Assembly: GCF_013404085.1 (NCBI RefSeq)
Contig: NZ_JABFHO010000001.1
Coordinates: forward strand, 2,243,001 to 2,307,000
From: Winogradskyella helgolandensis
GTDB taxonomy: Bacteria; Bacteroidota; Bacteroidia; Flavobacteriales; Flavobacteriaceae
Length of the DNA stretch: 64,000 nt
Reading direction: 5' to 3'
Numbering within the stretch: the first letter of the stretch is position 1; the number at the start of each line of letters is the position of its first letter. The notes under the pieces were generated by a model. That model was not told the origin of the DNA and ran no database searches. It worked only from the letters and a program-made list of their open reading frames with translations. Below, one piece after another: positions 6,264-14,342 of this stretch. A program made the translations under genes and the position numbers.

Positions 6264-6302
6264 ATGGCAACAATTGGATATACGCTATTGTCTATATCCA
6301 AT
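6264..6302. other. Candidate terminal recombination site (attI-like position)
   Basis: ATGGCAAC (6264-6271) is the exact reverse complement of the right box of site 9 and marks where the last cassette should end. It is followed at once by a perfect 10-bp inverted repeat, ATTGGATATA (6273-6282) and TATATCCAAT (6293-6302), and then by CTATAGCG, which mirrors CGCTAT inside the loop. No full-length attC-like site can be closed to the right of it. The inverted repeat could instead be a weak terminator for the gene at 6624-9899, though it lacks a T tract. Confidence 0.45.
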
Positions 6303-6623
6303 CTATAGCGTTTATTACAAATCTAATATAATTTTAGAATAATGAGACTTTTATAAAACAGTATAAAGATTAACCTTAAAAAATTGAAGACCTTAAATAC
6401 GCAGTTGCAGACCTTAATGTTTTTTATATCATTTACATTAGAAGCGCTACAACTTGTAAAATAAAGAGGGAATTTTCGTTATATTTTTAGATAGTTTATG
6501 GTTTGCAATACACATGTCTAATTTGTGTAAGTTAACAAGGTCCACGAGGGTTAGAACTAACTATAACCTCTATGTAATGGTCTTACCATCTTTTAAGAAT
6601 ATCATTTTTAAGCTATAAAAATA
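6303..6623. other. Non-coding stretch between cassette array and adhesin gene
   Basis: No gene was seen on either strand. It is very AT-rich, with a direct repeat of AGACCTTAA (about 6387 and 6410). In particular there is no tyrosine-recombinase gene here or as the next gene to the right, which matters for interpreting the array. Confidence 0.6.
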
Positions 6624-9600
6624 TTATCGTTTTAAAGAGAAATGCCCCTCAAATATTTTTCCATTACCAAGATTAGCAGTAAACCAATAATCGTTTGGCG
6701 CCATCTCTGTTCCATTATAAAACCCGTCCCAGCCAAAGTCATTTGCAGATAGTTGTTTCATTAATTTACCGTACCTATCATAGATTAATATGGTTGAGTT
6801 TGGAAACTTATTAATGCCGTTAATTCTCCAAAAATCATTGTCACCATCGTTGTTTGGTGTAAAGAATTTTGGATAGTCAATTATAATAACTTCTCTAGAC
6901 GCTTCACCACAATCATTTTTATCTCTTACATACACATCATAAACACCACCTTTAAGATCAGGAAAGAAATTACTGTTTTGATAGTGGATGCCATCTATGG
7001 AGTATTCGAAATCTCCATCTCCGGTGGCAATGATTTCGATAAAGTTATGGCCTAATTCTCCATAATTCACATCTTCTATTGCGATTGGCATAGAGCGAGT
7101 TAAACGGAACGAAAATGATTGTTCGCACTCCGTATTATTTTCGAGTTGTGTTATAGATATTGTATACGTTCCTTCGTTTTCTAGGGTAACATGACGCGTA
7201 GAAGATAATAATGTGCCATTTTCAGAATACCATGCGTATGTGTAAAAGCCGGTGTCTACAGATAATGAAAGTGAGGGTTCTAAGTAACAAATCATATAAT
7301 CTTCGTCTAAGTCAATTTCTGGCAAAGGATTAACGATTAAATTAAAAGAGGTTTCAGAATAACAGATTGGATTAGAAGCATCTTCAACTTTTACATTGAT
7401 GGTTTGAGAAAATGGTTCCGTATTTTCGAAAGTGCTTGGTAATGGACTTGGAAGCGGACTTCCATTAGCGTCGTAATAAGCTATTACTAACCCCGTTTGA
7501 TTACCAATTATAGCCTGTTCAATTGATGAGGTATCGAATTCCGAATACCCATCACCTTGGTCACAAGCGTATAAATTACTAGGATGATTAATATTAGGTT
7601 GGGTAATTGTTTGTAACTGAAATGTTGTTTCGTCATAACATGCTGAGGACGTATTTGTAACTCTCGCTGTTATAGTTTGATTAAACGCGCTTGTGTTGGT
7701 AAAAGGATTTGGTAAGGGACTTGGTAGTTGATTATTGTTTTCATCAAAATAACTGATGCTTAAACCCGATTGACCATTGAGCAATTGACTTTCTATAGTA
7801 GAGGTATCAAAATATTCAGAAATACCATCATTATTATCGTCACAGCCTAATAGGTTTGGGATATCATTGGCAACAGGATTCGTATTTACGGACAAATTAA
7901 TTACAATATCAGACACGCAATTTGTAGTTGTACTTGTAACTCTAGCCGTTATAATATCTTCATTAATTGTAAGATTTGTAAAATTGGAATAGTCCGAAGG
8001 TAGAATTGTAGCATTGTTGCTATTAATTAATTCTACATTGAGATTTGGTTGCCCATTAATTAAATCGCTTGGTATGTTGCTTAAATCAAATGTGGTAAAA
8101 CCATCACTATCATCATCACAGAAAAATAAATCATCTATAGTATTAATTTCGGGTGCTGCGGTTACTATGATATCAAAAGAGGTTTCAGAATAGCAACAGA
8201 GACTCCCTTGATTATAAACTCTTACTTTTATGGTTTCTAGATCTCTAACCGTATTTGAATAGGGATTAGGTAAGGTGTTATGTTCCGCACCGTTACCATC
8301 AACAAAGGTCACAATTCTATCGGTTTGTCCACCTAAAACTTGTGCTGTAATTGTTGAAATATCAATGGATGATGATAGACCTGTTCCAAAACTATCTTCG
8401 CACGCATAGATGTTATTAATGCCATAAGCAGTAGGCGGTTCTATGACATTGATAGTTTCGGTAATAACTTCAATAGTTCCATTCGTTGTAGTCACTGTAG
8501 CGCTCACCGTAAAGGTACCGTCTGCTGAAAAATCATGAAACGGAGATAAATCTACGGACGTATTATTTGTGCCAGAAGCTACATCTCCAAAGTCCCATTG
8601 TATAGAAGCAACATTTGAAGCTTCTTCAATACTAAACTCTTTTAGAAACTCTGAACAGATATTAGAAATGTTCATTGAAAGCGTATTGGATGTATGATTA
8701 ACATCTCCTGTTACATTGATGTAAAAATTAGCATTTGGCCTTCCAAAAGATGCTGTAGAAACATATTGATCATTACCTGCAGGTCCACCTCCGAAATTGG
8801 TACAGCCTCTTTGCCAAGATAATTCGTTACTTTGAGTAGAACCTGCAATAAAGGCGAGTCCGCTTCCGTATGCAATTCCTTTGTGAACTTCAACTAAAAT
8901 TTTCTCAACTCCCGCCGGAATAACGATTGGAGTATCAAAAACAACCTCAACGATCTGAGGGCTATCTCCTATAGTAGGTGAGAGTTCTTGGTTTTGACTA
9001 CTTCCTATGAGGTTTGATGTTGAAAATGAGTCTGGGAAATTATCGTCTATTTCATAAATATTAAAACTAATTTCGGGTAACCATCCGACATTATTAATAC
9101 CTACTTGCCCCGAATTAATGACATACTCTTCATCGGTTGAAATTCCAAATTCATCTAAATCAAATGCTCTAGCCCAATAAATGTACGATGATGAGCAAGA
9201 ATGGATGTCTGTTTTTATGATATCGTCACAACCATTATGAGATAATCTCGTGGTAGATCCTGTGCTTTGTATATCAATAATCTCTCCGGTAACATTAATA
9301 TAAAAATTAGCATCCGGAACGGGGTTTACCAAATCGGTAGTTGGAGTTAAACCATAGTTTTCATCACAGCCTTCATACCAAGATTCTCCAGTGTCTTCGG
9401 CGGTTCCCGCAATAAATACCTGAGATGATGCAGGGTTGTAAAAATCGTCGTGCTTTTGTACCGTAACCAAAATCCTTTCAACACCAGCAGGGACAATTAT
9501 GGGTTCGTCAAATTCTACATTTATAATTTCGGGAGTGCCGTTTATATTTGGAGATTGTCCGATGCCACGCCTTCCGAGCACTACTGGCGGATAAAGCGAG

Positions 9601-9899
9601 TAAAAAAACACGGGGAAGTTAGCATCAATACTATACACATTAAATTGTAAAAGTGCTCCGTCATTAGACTGACTCAGCGCAACTTGTCCAGACGTTATTT
9701 TAAACTGCTCATTGGGGTTGATCCCAAAATCCTCTAAAACAAATATCTTAGACCAGCTCTCGTCTCTTTCACAAGAGAACATGTCTGTCGCAATTGGAGT
9801 GGTGCCTACATTATGCGTTAACGTAATTTGCGCAAAAGACTGAATGCTATAGCCAAAGCATAATATACCGAGTAAAATAAATTGTAAAGGTTTAGGCAT
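6624..9899 (-). CDS. Large secreted T9SS protein with PKD domain and four repeats
   Basis: This 1091-residue protein is exported by Sec and then by the type IX secretion system. It has a signal peptide (about 1-23, ending QSFA). Next come two related domains of about 190 residues: compare GINPNEQFKITSGQVAL with GISTDEEYVINSGQVGIN. A PKD-like domain follows (about 405-490, QWDFGDVASGTNN). Four repeats of about 90 residues each open with a C-D/E-rich motif (YACEDSFGTG, FFCDDDSDG, LGCDDNNDG, YACDQGDG) and close with a CYSETSFNL-like strand. The C-terminus (FFTPNNDGDNDFWRI through FSLKR) is the gliding-motility-associated type B sorting domain. The Asp-rich repeat starts may bind calcium (inference). 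It is likely a cell-surface adhesin. Confidence 0.93.
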   Translation of the reverse strand: MPKPLQFILLGILCFGYSIQSFAQITLTHNVGTTPIATDMFSCERDESWSKIFVLEDFGINPNEQFKITSGQVALSQSNDGALLQFNVYSIDANFPVFFYSLYPPVVLGRRGIGQSPNINGTPEIINVEFDEPIIVPAGVERILVTVQKHDDFYNPASSQVFIAGTAEDTGESWYEGCDENYGLTPTTDLVNPVPDANFYINVTGEIIDIQSTGSTTRLSHNGCDDIIKTDIHSCSSSYIYWARAFDLDEFGISTDEEYVINSGQVGINNVGWLPEISFNIYEIDDNFPDSFSTSNLIGSSQNQELSPTIGDSPQIVEVVFDTPIVIPAGVEKILVEVHKGIAYGSGLAFIAGSTQSNELSWQRGCTNFGGGPAGNDQYVSTASFGRPNANFYINVTGDVNHTSNTLSMNISNICSEFLKEFSIEEASNVASIQWDFGDVASGTNNTSVDLSPFHDFSADGTFTVSATVTTTNGTIEVITETINVIEPPTAYGINNIYACEDSFGTGLSSSIDISTITAQVLGGQTDRIVTFVDGNGAEHNTLPNPYSNTVRDLETIKVRVYNQGSLCCYSETSFDIIVTAAPEINTIDDLFFCDDDSDGFTTFDLSNIPSDLINGQPNLNVELINSNNATILPSDYSNFTNLTINEDIITARVTSTTTNCVSDIVINLSVNTNPVANDIPNLLGCDDNNDGISEYFDTSTIESQLLNGQSGLSISYFDENNNQLPSPLPNPFTNTSAFNQTITARVTNTSSACYDETTFQLQTITQPNINHPSNLYACDQGDGYSEFDTSSIEQAIIGNQTGLVIAYYDANGSPLPSPLPSTFENTEPFSQTINVKVEDASNPICYSETSFNLIVNPLPEIDLDEDYMICYLEPSLSLSVDTGFYTYAWYSENGTLLSSTRHVTLENEGTYTISITQLENNTECEQSFSFRLTRSMPIAIEDVNYGELGHNFIEIIATGDGDFEYSIDGIHYQNSNFFPDLKGGVYDVYVRDKNDCGEASREVIIIDYPKFFTPNNDGDNDFWRINGINKFPNSTILIYDRYGKLMKQLSANDFGWDGFYNGTEMAPNDYWFTANLGNGKIFEGHFSLKR

Positions 9900-10067
9900 T
9901 CTTTAATTTAGGGTTTGTCAATACTATCGACTTGTGATCTTTAGGATTGATAATTGTTTACAGATGCCTAAAAATAATAAATAGATTTAATTATGTAAGA
10001 ATTTTAGAGGTTATTACGATTCGTTAGGCTCTAATTAAGTAAGCAAATTTTATATTCTTTTTAAGGT

Positions 10068-11012
10068 TTATTGTTCCGTTTCATTTGGCATCATGTCATT
10101 TATATATGCTTGTTTGTTTTCTTTTTCCAATAACCCGTTCTGTAATAACGTGGCAAACCATTCAGAAAATACCTTAGCTCCTTTATGGTTTACATGTTGA
10201 AGATCTCCATACTGAGAATTAGAGAGTGGAAAACTTGAAAAGTCCATATAATCTATAGTTCCGTATCGTGTTTTCAGTATTTCAAGATATTTTTCCTCAT
10301 TAACAGACTCACGATATGTTTTGTGAAGCGGACTTCTTATCAAAATAACTTTTTTACTGTTTTCTTCACAAAATTTAATTATAGCATCCAGATATGATAA
10401 ATTGACTTCGGAAACCTTATCATCTACTGATTGAGGTGGTTCTTCTAGGCTAGATAGTGTATTTACTAAAGAATCTGTTTTGTCTCGTTTTAAATAGAAG
10501 TAATTACCAAAGTCGTTAGAGAAATACTCGTCATTTTTAATGATTCTTGTAAGTTTCCTTTTTAGGGAAAGCGACTGCACATTTATAAATGCTGCTGGAT
10601 TCTTTTTTAATAATAATAGTTGGTCAGAATTACTGATAAAAGAAGAATATTTAGGGTATTTGTAGGGTATGTATTTGTTACTCCAAATATTTTCATTCAT
10701 GTTTAATTGATTGTCTGTGAATTCAATAAAAACAACTTTTAGTGAAGAATTTTGTTTAATAACCTCTTTCATTTTAGAGTAAATGTAAAAATAGGAATCG
10801 CCAGATTGAGAAAGGTTTTTTAAGCTAGGAATGAGACTGTCGTTAAATGCGCATTCGGGTTGAGAATGCCCTAAAACGATATATTTAGGATTGTTCTGAA
10901 GTTTAAAACTCGTAAATTTTCTATCTAAAGATGTTGCTCCAATTAAAGTCAAAACAATTATGCCTAATAAAAGGAACGTGAAAAGTAAAATACGTTTAAT
11001 AAATATGCTCAT
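10068..11012 (-). CDS. SGNH-type hydrolase/acyltransferase partner of MBOAT
   Basis: The open frame extends to 11096, but that would overlap the MBOAT gene by 82 nt. The ATG at 11012 lies 2 nt after the MBOAT stop and gives MSIFIKRILLFTFLLLG, a typical N-terminal membrane anchor, so I use it (314 residues). VLGHSQPECAFND near residue 45 looks like the SGNH nucleophile block (Ser in GHS), and GDLQHVNHKGAKVF near the C-terminus supplies the D-x-x-H catalytic pair. Proteins of this kind (AlgJ/AlgX, DltD-like) work outside the membrane and pass acyl groups from an MBOAT protein to a polysaccharide or other surface polymer. The acceptor is not known. Confidence 0.8.
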   Translation of the reverse strand: MSIFIKRILLFTFLLLGIIVLTLIGATSLDRKFTSFKLQNNPKYIVLGHSQPECAFNDSLIPSLKNLSQSGDSYFYIYSKMKEVIKQNSSLKVVFIEFTDNQLNMNENIWSNKYIPYKYPKYSSFISNSDQLLLLKKNPAAFINVQSLSLKRKLTRIIKNDEYFSNDFGNYFYLKRDKTDSLVNTLSSLEEPPQSVDDKVSEVNLSYLDAIIKFCEENSKKVILIRSPLHKTYRESVNEEKYLEILKTRYGTIDYMDFSSFPLSNSQYGDLQHVNHKGAKVFSEWFATLLQNGLLEKENKQAYINDMMPNETEQ

Positions 11013-11014
11013 AA

Positions 11015-12460
11015 CTAAAATTGAAAATATATAAATTCTTGTTGTTTTCCTTGATGCATAAAAATCAGTAGGCATATGATAAGGTAAAAACACCATCTGT
11101 AATAGCGTTTTTCAATTCTACAAAGTTGAGATAAGGTGTGTTGTCCTTCCCGTCCCAACCATTCTATAACGATAAAGAAACAGATGAGAAGTAGCGTTAA
11201 TAACGTATCACTTGTTAGTGATTGGGGTATATTGAATAAAGACCCTGAGAATATACCTGTAATATAATCTATGGCATGTTGAAGCGATTCTGCCCTAAAA
11301 AATATCCAGGCAAAAACGGTTAACCCAAAAGTAAATGACATTAACCAAAAATCTTTAAGACTTGGTAAGCGTTTGTCTTTTGCAACAATATCTAAATAAT
11401 TTCTGTTCTTTTTTGTGAGAAGAATGGGCAAAAAGTATAATGCGTTTAACGCTCCCCAAACGATAAAGGTCCAATTTGCACCATGCCAAAATCCACTGAC
11501 TAGAAATATGATGAATACATTCCGAATTTTATTTAATAGACTACCTCGACTTCCACCTAAAGGTATATAGACATAATCCCTAAACCATGTGGAAAGCGAT
11601 ATGTGCCAACGTCTCCAAAATTCAGCTATATCTCTGGAAAAATATGGAGTTGCAAAATTTTGTTTTAAATTAAAACCAAAGAGACGCGACGTTCCAATGG
11701 CAATGTCTGAATACCCAGAAAAATCACCATAAATTTGAAATGTAAAAAAGATAGCACCTAATACTAAAGTGCTTCCTGAATAGTCTGAAGAATTGTTGAA
11801 AATTTGATTGGCATATTCAGCACAATTATCTGCAATAACTATTTTTTTGAATAATCCCCAAAGTATTTGTCGCATGCCATCAATAGCTTTAGCGTAATCG
11901 AAATGACGTTTTTTATAAAATTGAGGTAATAGATTTGTGGCACGTTCAATTGGTCCTGCTACTAGTTGAGGAAAAAAGCTCACAAAAGCAAAGAATGCAA
12001 TAATGTCTTTAGTGGGTTCTAGTTTTCTTTTATAAACATCTATAGAATAGCTTAAGGTTTGAAACGTATAAAAACTAATTCCAACGGGTAGAATTATATT
12101 TAAGGAATTTGAACTGATTTCAGTACCAAATAATGAAAAGGCACTCGTAAAATTGTCAATAAAAAAATTAAAGTATTTAAAGAACCCAAGAAAACCAAGA
12201 TTAACGAAAATGCTAATCCATAGCAACTGTTTTCTTTTTGTGTCGTTGTCTTGTTTAGATAGGCTAAGTCCAATCAAATAATCAACAAGGCTACTAAATA
12301 GGATTAAAGATAAAAAGCGCCAATCCCACCACGCATAAAATATATAACTGGCGATTACAATTATTAAATTTTGGAGCTTTAGGTTTTTATTCGCGATAAA
12401 CCAATAAATAATAAAAATGATTGGTAAAAATATAGCGAAATCAATGGAGTTAAAAAGCAT
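11015..12460 (-). CDS. MBOAT O-acyltransferase (AlgI/DltB family)
   Basis: This 481-residue polytopic membrane protein has hydrophobic segments along most of its length. It has the family signatures FWRRWHISLSTWFRDYVYIP (His286) and SGFWHGANWTF, where His326 is the expected catalytic residue, plus the GDFSGYSDIAIG motif near 245-256. MBOAT proteins of this branch move an acyl group, usually acetyl, across the membrane for O-acylation of an extracellular polymer together with an SGNH partner, here the next gene 2 nt downstream. It aligns without gaps over the first 330 residues with the paralogue at 54317-55750. Confidence 0.93.
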   Translation of the reverse strand: MLFNSIDFAIFLPIIFIIYWFIANKNLKLQNLIIVIASYIFYAWWDWRFLSLILFSSLVDYLIGLSLSKQDNDTKRKQLLWISIFVNLGFLGFFKYFNFFIDNFTSAFSLFGTEISSNSLNIILPVGISFYTFQTLSYSIDVYKRKLEPTKDIIAFFAFVSFFPQLVAGPIERATNLLPQFYKKRHFDYAKAIDGMRQILWGLFKKIVIADNCAEYANQIFNNSSDYSGSTLVLGAIFFTFQIYGDFSGYSDIAIGTSRLFGFNLKQNFATPYFSRDIAEFWRRWHISLSTWFRDYVYIPLGGSRGSLLNKIRNVFIIFLVSGFWHGANWTFIVWGALNALYFLPILLTKKNRNYLDIVAKDKRLPSLKDFWLMSFTFGLTVFAWIFFRAESLQHAIDYITGIFSGSLFNIPQSLTSDTLLTLLLICFFIVIEWLGREGQHTLSQLCRIEKRYYRWCFYLIICLLIFMHQGKQQEFIYFQF

Positions 12461-12686
12461 TTTTTTTAGTCTAAAATAGTTCAGTATTTGATTCGCATAA
12501 ATAGAACTTTAAAGTTGACTTCTTTTAGCGTAGTGAAACGACGAATTTAATGAATAAATATCGAACTGAATTGCATCGCTTTATAAGCGTTGATAGTATT
12601 GTTTTAATTAGAGCGTACTTATTATTCTAAACTAACAACGTTTTATTTAGACTTCAATTTGAATTAATTCTTCTGTTTTTTTTTAA
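12461..12686. other. Non-coding gap
   Basis: These 226 bp show no gene. A small CGCTTTATAAGCG palindrome (about 12580-12592) is the only structure noted. Confidence 0.4.
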
Positions 12687-13367
12687 CTAATGGCTTTCAT
12701 CTGCTAAAGGAGAAATCATAATATGTGCTCTGTGTGTTCCAGGATTCATAATCCAAGGATGGTTTGAAGCTACTGGTGCTTCTGGTAAACCTGTAGATGC
12801 TGAGGTAGCCCACGGTAAATAAACCACATAACGTAATTTTGCTCCATCTACTTTTGCAGTTTCTGGATCGTACTCGGCTTTAGGGCCGGAATAGATGTGC
12901 AACGTCGCTCCTGAGGTGATATTAAATTTACCGGCTTTCATTTCTTCTTCACGGATGTCAAAGATTTCTTGATGCTTTTTTCCTTCGGCTTTTAAAGCGC
13001 GTCCTCTTGCCATAAACGGTTCGAGATCTTTATGGTAACATGCTGCACTAAATCCATTTTTGTTAGGGTCATCTGCAAGCACAATAAATTCATTATCACC
13101 TTCTTTTAAAGTTACAAATTCACCTGCCATATTATAGCCAATCACTTTACATCCAGATCTACTGGCTTCTGGAGCGGCCATTAGTGCGGTTGCAATTAAG
13201 GCGTCATCAGTAGTGATAGCTTGTAAGGCTTTGTTTGTTTCGGTTAGTGTGGATTCTGTTGTGATTTCCGTGGTCTCAGATTCTTGTATGGTCGTTTTTG
13301 TTTTGTCTGATGAATTACAAGACACTAATAGTCCTGCAAAAACGAATGCTGTGATGATGAGTTTCAT
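12687..13367 (-). CDS. Conserved lipoprotein with Thr/Glu-rich linker
   Basis: This 226-residue protein starts MKLIITAFVFAGLLVSC; Cys17 is the lipidation site. A low-complexity Thr/Glu/Ser linker (about 20-46, KTTIQESETTEITTESTLTE) separates the anchor from a globular domain of about 180 residues. That domain contains ALMAAPEASRSGCKVIGYNM, FSAACYHKDLEPFMARGR and a C-terminal NHPWIMNPGTHRAHIMI with several His. I know it as a conserved uncharacterised protein type only; no enzymatic role is assigned. The gene stands alone, with 226 and 241 bp gaps on either side. Confidence 0.8.
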   Translation of the reverse strand: MKLIITAFVFAGLLVSCNSSDKTKTTIQESETTEITTESTLTETNKALQAITTDDALIATALMAAPEASRSGCKVIGYNMAGEFVTLKEGDNEFIVLADDPNKNGFSAACYHKDLEPFMARGRALKAEGKKHQEIFDIREEEMKAGKFNITSGATLHIYSGPKAEYDPETAKVDGAKLRYVVYLPWATSASTGLPEAPVASNHPWIMNPGTHRAHIMISPLADESH

Positions 13368-13537
13368 ATTGGTTGTTGGATTTTTAGATTATTGGATTGA
13401 ATTGTTGTTTTTAAAGTTACTAAAATCTGATGAGATGAAGGTATTTGAGTCTATATGATTTTTTGTGTTTTAAAGCTTCTCAATACATTCCGACAAAAAA
13501 GTGGAACACTCGAAGTGACAACACGTATATCACAAAA

Positions 13538-13566
13538 ATAATCCTAATGGGTTACATCAGGATTTT
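13538..13566 (-). terminator. Hairpin terminator after the BLUF gene
   Basis: AATCCTAATG (about 13540-13549) and CATCAGGATT (13554-13563) form a stem with one mismatch and a GGGTTA loop, with AT-rich flanks. It is an imperfect copy of the hairpin at 14231-14267. Confidence 0.6.
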
Positions 13567-13608
13567 ATAAGCGTTAAAGAAATGTGACCAGCCAATTTAT
13601 GTGATTAT

Positions 13609-14067
13609 TTAATAGACTTTTTCGTATTGATTTAATGTACCTCCACGTATTATTTTACGTACTGATGACCAGAAGCTCAATAATGAACCAGTGGACCTAT
13701 TAGAGAGGTCTGTAAGGATTAATAGGTTATTAACATAGTGTTGAAGATCTTTGTCTATTGGACGATAGAAAGCCATACTCCATTCCGAAAAATACCTCTG
13801 TTTAACTGGTGCCTCCCACAATACTTTTATGCTATGGTGCCTTTTATCTGCCATAATGTTTTCAAATACGTTTAGCACATCTTTTTCGAGTCCTTCTAGA
13901 ATTTGAACGAAACTTCCATTATGATAGATGAGACATCCTGAGATATTATTTGCTGTGTTGGTAGCAATAGCTGTTTCAAGAATATTGTCTAAATCGTCAA
14001 GCTCTAAATCTGAGTTTCCTATAGAATGGTAATTTAATTGATACATATTGTTTTTTAGAGTTGACAA
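13609..14067 (-). CDS. Short BLUF-domain blue-light sensor
   Basis: The gene encodes 152 residues. BLUF domains bind FAD and respond to blue light by a hydrogen-bond switch. The key residues are visible: Tyr in YQLNYHSIG (about residue 13), Asn in ATNTANNISG, Gln in SGCLIYHNGSFVQILEG, and the Trp/Met pair in FSEWSMAFYRP. About 45 residues follow the domain (LQHYVNNLLILTDLSNRS) as a capping helical tail, with no attached output domain, so it should act through a partner protein. An ATG seven codons downstream (14046) would remove MSTLKNN and is also possible. The gene lies alone between two similar terminators. Confidence 0.88.
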   Translation of the reverse strand: MSTLKNNMYQLNYHSIGNSDLELDDLDNILETAIATNTANNISGCLIYHNGSFVQILEGLEKDVLNVFENIMADKRHHSIKVLWEAPVKQRYFSEWSMAFYRPIDKDLQHYVNNLLILTDLSNRSTGSLLSFWSSVRKIIRGGTLNQYEKVY

Positions 14068-14230
14068 TGTGATGCTTGATTTTTATAAAGTGAAGCTGCG
14101 CTAAAATAACAATTTACTTCACAAATTAATTGCGCTTGTGTAAAGTGTAGAAACTAATTCATAGGCTTAAGAAGCCTATTGTAATTTCAATATGGAGCAT
14201 TTTAAGGTGATCAACTTATTTATAAAATTA

Positions 14231-14267
14231 AAAAAATCCTGATGGGTTAATAACATCAGGATTTTTT
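14231..14267 (-). terminator. Strong hairpin terminator after secA
   Basis: The perfect stem AATCCTGATG / CATCAGGATT (14236-14262) has a short GGTTAATAA loop, A residues before it and TTTTTT after it, so it can act on both strands. It lies 76 nt past the secA stop. Confidence 0.8.
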
Positions 14268-14342
14268 AGAATGTGCTTAGTGCGCAGAATTAAATGTAAT
14301 ATTTAGGTTTCTCTTTCATGAGATGCCTGCGTCCGCAAGAAT

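Noticed and set aside
256..6302. Classical integron with intI
   Set aside because: No recombinase gene is in the window, and the end boxes (NYAAC / GTTRNN) only partly fit the usual RYYYAAC / GTTRRRY, so I call the sites attC-like rather than attC.
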